64,000 nt of DNA from Dromiciops gliroides (taxonomy: Eukaryota > Chordata > Mammalia > Microbiotheria > Microbiotheriidae): contig NC_057861.1 in assembly GCF_019393635.1 (NCBI RefSeq), positions 379,713,815-379,777,814 of the forward strand, read 5' to 3'. A program made the translations under genes and the position numbers. The notes below the pieces were generated by a model that was not told the DNA's origin, did not search any database, and saw nothing but the letters and a program-made list of their open reading frames with translations. Shown here in pieces: positions 57,180-64,000 of this stretch; position 1 is the stretch's first letter, and the number at the start of each line of letters is the position of its first letter.

Positions 57180-58385
57180 GGTATTTTTTTCAGTCCTCAG
57201 TCTATTTGGCCTTCATATAGCTTTTAATATTATTGTCTATACTCTCTTTCTGAAAATTTTCTCTTAATTTTGTTCACATAACACTGTTCTTTCTTAATTT
57301 TCCTCTTACCTTTATGACCATTCCATCCGAGTGTTCTTTCCTGTATGCCAACCCTTTTAAGATAAATTCAAGTATCACCAAAGATTTAAGTCATGGATCT
57401 TCTTTTCTTTTAGTACATTCTTTTTCTTGGAGATTGCATCACCTTTTATGGATTCAGTTGCCATCCTTTTTCAAGCTGAATTCTATTCTATATAACAAGT
57501 ATTAATTTTTTTCCTGAACTTCAGTTCTTCATTAATAATTATTTCCATCTAGAAATCTTATTGATAGTTTTACTTCAACATGACTATAATAATATCCTTT
57601 TGTTACCCCAAATATTTTGGTAAATCAGTTTCTTCATCTGTAAAATAAGCTGTTGGGGGAAATGCCATATCCCTCTAGCATCTTTGTAAGAAATGACCAA
57701 ATAGGGTCTCTAAGATTTGGTTGTGATTCAACAACAATATATTTCTATCTAAATCTACCCTTTCTCCATCTCCCCTTATTTATGTTTTGGTTACCATCAT
57801 TCTTCCAATCACCCAGGCTTATGACCTTTGAGTTTGTTCCCCTTTTTTCTCTCACCAGGCTTCCTCTTTAGTTTACAAAATCTATTCACCCTGGGCAAGT
57901 CACTTAACCCTCATTGCCCCATAAACAAACAAACAAACAAACAAACAAACAAATAAAACAAAACAACAACAACAACAAAAACAGTTCCCAAACCTTCTTC
58001 CCAGCTTTGTTATACATTTCTAATTCTTCCTTATTCTCTTATCCAAACTGGTTTTCTCTCTGTTCTTCATATGTGGCACTCACTCTATCTCTCATCTCTT
58101 CACACTGGCCCCCCAAGGTGCTGATGATGCATTCTTTCTTCAACTTCACTTCATTGAATCTCTCACTTGTTTTAAGACACAGCCCCAAAAACATCTACAT
58201 TAAGCTTTTCAGATCTAATACCCCCCACAATTGTATACCACCCCCCTTTATAATTACGTGGTATTTTTTTTCTCTTTGTATTTTATCTGCATATACATAT
58301 TTAACACACTTTACCTTAGCCCTCACTGCCTGGATTTTACTAATCCCAAGTGTTCTCCAGTATACATTAAGGAAATCTTAAGTGT
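57180..58385 (+). mobile_element. L2 LINE fragment (ORF and 3' region), decayed
   Basis: The plus strand has the L2 series CTTACCTTTATGACCATTCC, TGGATTCAGTTGCCATCC (in the place of the tyrosine-alanine-aspartate-aspartate reverse-transcriptase block), CCAATCACCCAGGCTTATGA and CACTTGTTTTAAGACACAGC. It is old and heavily mutated. A 5'-truncated SINE interrupts it at 57888. Confidence 0.65.
57888..57985 (+). mobile_element. 5'-truncated marsupial SINE tail
   Basis: Only ACCCTGGGCAAGTCACTTAA and CCCTCATTGCCCC remain, followed by an (AAAC)n array and A-rich tail. The head is missing. Confidence 0.88.
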
Positions 58386-58539
58386 CTAGGCTCTGTGCAA
58401 AAGTCTCCAACCCCCATCTATGGTGTTTCCTAAGGTTGGGGTATATGGTCCATCAGACATCAGTTCCATTTAGCCTCTGATTCACATTAGCTTTTATATA
58501 AGAATATTTACTTTTAGAGATGTAGTCACAAATATATAA

Positions 58540-58614
<75 letters not shown>

Positions 58615-59160
58615 AACTTATTCCACCAAAACATCAGAGGCAAAATCCCTCTGCCCTTTTGCACTACCTCAGTCTCTGGGTATGGAAACAGGAAAAATAT
58701 CTAAGTTCTTCTAGAGTTCAATTCCCAGGCAACTTGGATTCTTGGGACTTCCATGATTGATTGGATGACTACACCATCCCTTCTGGAATCTCCACTCCGA
58801 GGTTGCCATGGCTCCTCCTGGACCTTGTGGGGATCACTGTTGGCAACTGAACATAGGAAGGAAAATTATAGAAAAGGGAAAAAAAGTGCCTGCAATCTCT
58901 CAGAAACAGGTTAAAAAGGGAGAATAGGGAAAGGAAGTCCTTCCTGTACCTGTTCCAAAGACATATCAAGTGTGTTTTCATTTTAGGTGAATTGGGCTTG
59001 TACAGACAAGAACAGGTTATACACAGGCATACTTATTTTCTCCATCATTTGAATGCAAGCTCTTTGTAAATATGAATTGTTTAATACTTAGGATTTCTAT
59101 ACTAGCTATTAGCATAGTTACTGGAACATAAAAGGTTCTTAAAATGTTAATTTATTAATT
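58386..59160. other. Noncoding DNA around an (AT)33 tract
   Basis: No recognisable gene. The 58620-58980 part is GC-richer, with no repeat I can name. Confidence 0.5.
58545..58610. repeat. Perfect (AT)33 microsatellite
   Basis: Sixty-six bases of uninterrupted AT; likely length-variable and cruciform-prone. Confidence 0.97.
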
Positions 59161-59164
59161 GGAA

Positions 59165-59673
59165 TTTTCCTTAATGCTTCCTTCAACCCTACTGACTCAT
59201 ACCATTAATTGCCAAGTTTGTTTGTTCTCTCTGATCCATCCTATTCTTTCCATATAGATGACTTTATCAACTCCTACTTGGGGTTTTGAAGAAGATGCTT
59301 GTTGGTCTCCCTAACTGTTTTATTTCCCATTTCCAATACATTTTTCAAAAAGTTGCCCTTTCATATTCTCAAATCCAATCTGACCATGTTATTCACCTAC
59401 TAAATATTTTCGGTGGTTCTCTTTTTCTTCCATAGTAAAATACAAAATCCTCAATCTGACATTTGAAGCCTTCCATAATATATATCTGATCAATATTTGC
59501 AAGTGCATCCAGTTCCTTCATACTCTTTGTTCTAGTTAAACTCACTGACTGAATGTTCCCTCTATGATATTGCATCTTCTCTTTCCATGCAATTCCAATT
59601 TTTAGAATCTTTAGCATCTTTCAAAGAGCAAATCTGTTGGTAGTATTCTCACCTTCTTAAAACTGCTATGTGT

Positions 59674-59730
<57 letters not shown>

Positions 59731-60085
59731 AATTTTATATACTTATATTTATATATTGTCATTTTTTGTTCTGGATTATAGCTTCAGAGCTAGGAGAGAC
59801 CTTAGATTTAATCTGTTCCAAATCCTTCACTCTACAAATGAGAACTCTAAGACAGAGATACTGTATGATATACTCAGAGTCACATAGCAAGAAGAGACTG
59901 AAGTAGAATAGAAATCAAGATCCTTTGACTACTCCTAACATTTTACTCACTGCATCTTGCTAACTATCTTCCCTGTATAACATAAGCTCTTTGAATGTAG
60001 GGATAGGTCTTTGTCTCTTTTCCCAAAGCCTAACTCTATAAAAACTCAATGTTCAATATACATTGCGTAAAATTAATTGGAATCT
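59165..60085 (+). mobile_element. L2 LINE 3' end with an internal MIR-type piece
   Basis: TCCAATCTGACCATGTTATT, TAGTAAAATACAAAATCCTC and GAAGCCTTCCATAATATA match the L2 3' ORF region. It ends in the L2 tail near 60075 (TAAGCTCTTTGAATGTAGGG). 59765-59955 is a MIR-related segment (AGAGCTAGGAGAGACCTTAG). Confidence 0.68.
59677..59730. repeat. (TC)n(TA)n compound microsatellite
   Basis: A (TC)n run from about 59678 to 59704 changes directly to (TA)n up to about 59730. Confidence 0.95.
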
Positions 60086-63000
60086 AGGTTTAGCAATAAT
60101 AAATTAATATCATTTTTAAATCCAACACATTTATTTTATATATCATCTTTTTAAATATGTATTTTCTTATTATAAGTGATACTTTGACCGTGTCTAAGCA
60201 CTTAATTATGTAGCTTACAAAAATAGTAACAATGTTGATTTTTCCAAATACAGTGTATTAAAAGAATGCAGAAGGCTTACAAATCATATTTCCAGCAATA
60301 CCAGTTGTTCTGACAGCCTGACAGTAAGAAAATAAACAGAAAAAAATCAAACTCCTTCAGTACCAAACATTATAATAATTGGTGTTCATAATGATGACCT
60401 TCAGCTATCAAAAAATATCAAATTATGTTAAATATATTTCCATGAAAGAATCAAGCAAGTGGTTAATTTATTTTAGAAAGATTTTTGTCAAAATGTTTAC
60501 AACGATAATGGCTGAGTACTTTTACGGGTAATCTTTATCTATCAGGGAAGTTCACTTAACACAACACAGTTACGTTTCAAATGATGTTAGATACATGGAA
60601 TAAATGCTTGTTAATTGAAAAATTGATTGATGGAATGTCATGTAGTTACTTCCCATTTATCTAAACTGGATGCTTGGAGATAGACAGAATATTTTGTTGA
60701 ATAGACACCTAGCCTCAAGTCCAGGAAGATATGACTTGTGTGACCTTGGACAAGCTAAGTTATTAATGCAACCTTCTTAGCAGTTTATAAATTTAGAGAG
60801 TTTCCTAGGGCACTGAGAGGTTGAGAGAGTTTCTTTTTTGGCGTTCTCTAAGCTAGTGAAATCATAGGTCCAGTCCTTATCTCTATGTTTCAAAAATAAG
60901 CATTTTGAATTCAGAGATCTTAAGTCTGGTGTTGTGTTAGTATGCAGCAAAGAAGAACATTGTGTTTGCTCTGTGAATCTATTTTGCATAGCATTCAAGG
61001 GGCTTTTTGATGGGGCCCTATCTCCTTTGATTATGATAGATTGTATCCTGGAACATTGTTTTGTCTTCTCACAATCTGCCATTAATGATGTAAGATCCAA
61101 AGTAAACAAATCTCTTTTATAAGTAATTAAAGGTCAGTATTTATAGGGTTTTGAAAGATGTGTTGGTTTCTGAGTTTATCAAATGGCTTCATCAAAGCAC
61201 AGCACTGAAATTCAGTTAGTTACACTATTGAAGATGGGAACTGTCTCTACAACAAATTGTAATGTCAATGCTATCTGTATCTTCCAAGGATCTTTAACAA
61301 ACTTTAAGAGATTTTGCTTCTATGTTCTACATCAACACATCTGAGAAAATAGGTTTCATAATTCAATACTATACTATAATCCATGTTTTTTACCTAAAAT
61401 TTACTGCTATTTTTAAATTTATGTCATTGTATAGTCATTGCTTAGAATAGTACATGGCACTTTGTAAGCACTTAATAAAGGTTTGTTGCTTGATTAATTG
61501 GGGCATCTTTCTCTTGACAAACACTTCAGCATTTCAAAAGACCAGTGTTTTCATCAGAGGATATACCTCTTCACTAATGTAGATTCAAAGACATACATCC
61601 CTAAGAAATTTTGGATTTTGGTGACCCCTGTAATTTTATTGGTATAGTTTACTCTGTGAGGAAATTCCTTCATCCAATGCAGTTCGGCATTTATTCTACA
61701 TCTTGGAGTCCTTGAATTGCTTGTAATAACAAAAGTTTAAGAGACTTGATAAGTGTAACAAATACAATAAATATCTAAATAGATTTGAACCCAAGTATTT
61801 TAGACTCTGAGGCCACATTTATATCCATTATGTTATGCTGCCAACCTTTAGTTGTTGTTTTTTTTCTCCATTTGTCATTGTAGCTCATAAAATAATCCTT
61901 GCTATTTGATGACCAAGTTATCAATATCAATCTTTCTGGACATAACTAGAATAATCTTTGTACACATTATCCATCACCCATACAGTAACAAAGCTATCCC
62001 AGCTTTACAGAATCTGTTGGAACTTGTGCCATGCTAGCATATCATTTGAAATGTCACAGTTACTTGAATATTGATAATGATTTTGATAAGGATTATAAAT
62101 TGGAATTCCAAATTAACTTTTGTAATGGACTTATTTGGCATTCTGGAAAAGTCTATGGAACCCTTCTCATTATTACATCTTTAAATTATTATTTAAAAAT
62201 ATTAAATTACAGTTAGAAATTAGTGAAAATTGTCTATGTGTGTATATAACATATAAATACACATATATATTCCAGTACAATTTCACAGGCCCCCTGAAAA
62301 CTGTCCCCAGACCCATTTTTGGGGAGTCTATGGAATCCAAATTAAGAAATCTTCTCTGAACAGTTTTGAGCAAACAGATCTAAGTGTTGATTCATAGAAA
62401 ATTTATAATCCCATGCATCGTGAATGCAAATTTTGTGATTCCCTCATCTGTCCCTTTTATTTAAATTATTTCATGCCACGCAATTATGCTCCAGCCTACA
62501 CCTCTGAACACACACTCCTACTCTGGGCTAATGAGACCCTAGTTTTCTGATTGATGAGAGTCTATCAAAACTAATTGAATCATGAGCCACCATTCTGCTT
62601 TGATTCTCTCATCATGATCATGTCTTACCCTATGTTCAACTCACTCCCCAGCAACACCAGCTCTAGAAACAGTAAACAAATGCTAACTATCATTTCTGAA
62701 TATCACATACCAAAAAATTTTCCTATGATGCTACTCAGCATCCCTGTGGAATTCCTGAATAAGGCACCTCTCCCTATCCTTTACTGCCTGATTGAAATGC
62801 ATGATCCTTAAGGGCATTAAATCTTTTTGTAGTTGTTATTATTGTTATTGCTTGTGTTTTTATCACCAGAGTTTAACAGAAGTCTTATAAAAGAGTAAAC
62901 AGTGAATAATTGTTATTAACTATTAATTAATTAGTTGGTTAATTAATTATTTAATTGATCCATTCATTCTTTTCTGGCTTATTGATTGTCTTCATCTTGA

Positions 63001-63235
63001 TGTGTATTGTGATAATACCATTTATTTATTTGCATTTTTGGTCATGAGGTTAAATTTCATCAAAGTAGCGAATTTCTTTCATGGAAAGCCATTCAACTAA
63101 TACAGATAACCTCCAAAGCTATGTCATGGAGAACATAGCCTTGGAATTGATTTTTGAAAGAAACCAGGAATTTTAAGAGGAAGAGGTGATAAAGATATGC
63201 ATCCCATGCATAGGAGTAATTTATAAAAGTCAACA
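60086..63235. other. Low-copy noncoding DNA
   Basis: Apart from an L2 3' end at about 61430-61500 (CACTTTGTAAGCACTTAATA) I recognise neither genes nor repeats. 60750-61330 is of ordinary composition and repeat-free. Confidence 0.5.
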
Positions 63236-63239
63236 ATTC

Positions 63240-64000
63240 AAATCAACAAGGAATTCTTGGGGATCTACTCTGTCCAACACTCTGTATTAAGACCTAGGGA
63301 TACCAAAAAAGTAAGAAAAAAAAATAAATAATTCCCTGCTATCAATAAGTTTATAGTCTAATGGGAAATAAAAATATGTAAATGACTATGTACAAATTAT
63401 AGTACACAGCATAAATCTGAAAAAATCTTCGAGGGAAGGAACTACCCCATTAAGGAAAATTGGGATGGGAAAAAGGAATTGTAGATATGACATAAAGGAA
63501 GCAAGGGAAACAGAGATAGTGATGAGGAAGAAAATCTAGGGAGAGGATCAGCAAGTAAAAATGTCCACAGTTGTGAAATGAAGTGCTTTATGTGAGAAAT
63601 AGCAAGGGTGCAACAGGGTGTGGAAGGGAATAAGGTGTTAGAAAATTGGGAAGTTAGGGAGTGGAAAGATTATGAAGTGCTTTAAAGTCCAAACAGAATA
63701 TTTTTTATTTGATTCTGGAAGTAATATGAAATCATTGTGGTATGTTAAGTGTGTAGAAGTGGAGGGTGGAAGGCGAGTGAAATGATTAGACCTGCACTTT
63801 AAGAAAATCAATTTGATAACTGAGTGGAGGATGGACTAGAATAGGCAAAACTAAGACAGGCAGATTAATTAGCAGGCTATAGTCATAGTTCAGGTAGGAA
63901 GCAATGAGGGACAGTACCAGTACAGCACCATTAGGAGAAAAGAGGGTGTATATGAGAGATGTGCTAAAGCAAGAATAAAAATATAAGCAACAGCTTAGAT
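63240..64000 (+). repeat. Old therian interspersed repeat (class not assigned), copy 2, cut by window end
   Basis: The motif order matches 40.8-41.8 kb: AAATAGCAAGGGTGCAACAG, GAAGTGCTTTAAAGTCCAAA, GACCTGCACTTTAAGAAAAT, GAGTGGAGGATGGACTAGAA, TTAGCAGGCTATAGTCATAG. It runs off the right edge. Confidence 0.72.

Noticed and set aside
57914..58381. 155-codon plus-strand open frame
   Set aside because: It starts in the (AAAC)n tail of a SINE and continues through decayed L2; no protein similarity.
62575..62811. 78-codon plus-strand open frame with balanced composition
   Set aside because: No recognisable domain, no Kozak-like context or neighbouring exon signals; length is within chance for this DNA.

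Overview
This window looks like marsupial nuclear DNA that is intergenic or deep-intronic. It is AT-rich and I find no convincing multi-exon gene. The marsupial call rests on about 18 copies of one tRNA-derived CORE-SINE, whose head reads like GGCAGCTAGGTGGCACAGTG and whose body holds TAGCTGTGTGACCCTGGGCA. It also rests on L1 elements whose 5' ends carry a GCCAAGATGG-type start and whose 3' UTRs share the block CTTTGGGCATAGTTC. The exact species cannot be read from this sequence. The only cellular-gene homology I recognise is a retrocopy of the myosin light chain MYL6. No previously undescribed functional system is visible; what is informative is the nesting of retroelements.

Layout. 1-1.67 kb is low-copy DNA with MIR pieces. 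2.1-13.5 kb is an all-minus-strand nest. The outer element is an old half-L1 (HAL1)-like copy, split into 2.1-4.6 kb and 12.6-13.5 kb. It is split by a 5'-complete L1 (about 4.7-12.6 kb), which itself holds a second L1 fragment (7.53-9.09 kb), the MYL6 retrocopy (5.16-5.85 kb) and four SINEs. Solo LTRs sit at 1.68-2.04 and 2.75-3.38 kb. 13.5-19.3 kb is low-copy DNA with microsatellites.

19.3-29.8 kb is a second minus-strand nest. It starts with a short L1 3' fragment with long target duplications. Next is a long L1 (20.48-29.77 kb) with recognisable ORF2 C-terminus, reverse-transcriptase and ORF1 remnants. That L1 is interrupted by SINEs, by a tiny HAL1 derivative with no ORF, and by a solo LTR with a 4-bp target duplication. 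29.8-50.5 kb is mostly low-copy DNA. It holds old MIR, L2 and RTE-type pieces, an LTR (42.0-42.7 kb), a 185-bp unit with perfect 13-bp target repeats (39.9-40.1 kb), an unidentified decayed coding-like segment (45.1-45.8 kb) and a perfect (AGAT)23 tract.

50.5-55.85 kb holds two HAL1-like copies; the younger has 5' UTR, ORF1 and 3' UTR but no ORF2. 57.2-60.1 kb is old L2 on the plus strand. 60.1-63.2 kb is low-copy. The window ends inside a second copy of the old repeat also seen at 40.8-41.8 kb.

How the parts relate: nothing here forms an operon or pathway. The nesting order gives a relative timeline: L2/MIR, then HAL1-like, then L1, then SINE, LTR and retrocopy insertions. SINEs with near-perfect target repeats (11.8, 20.8, 44.7, 55.4 and 56.7 kb) are the youngest events.
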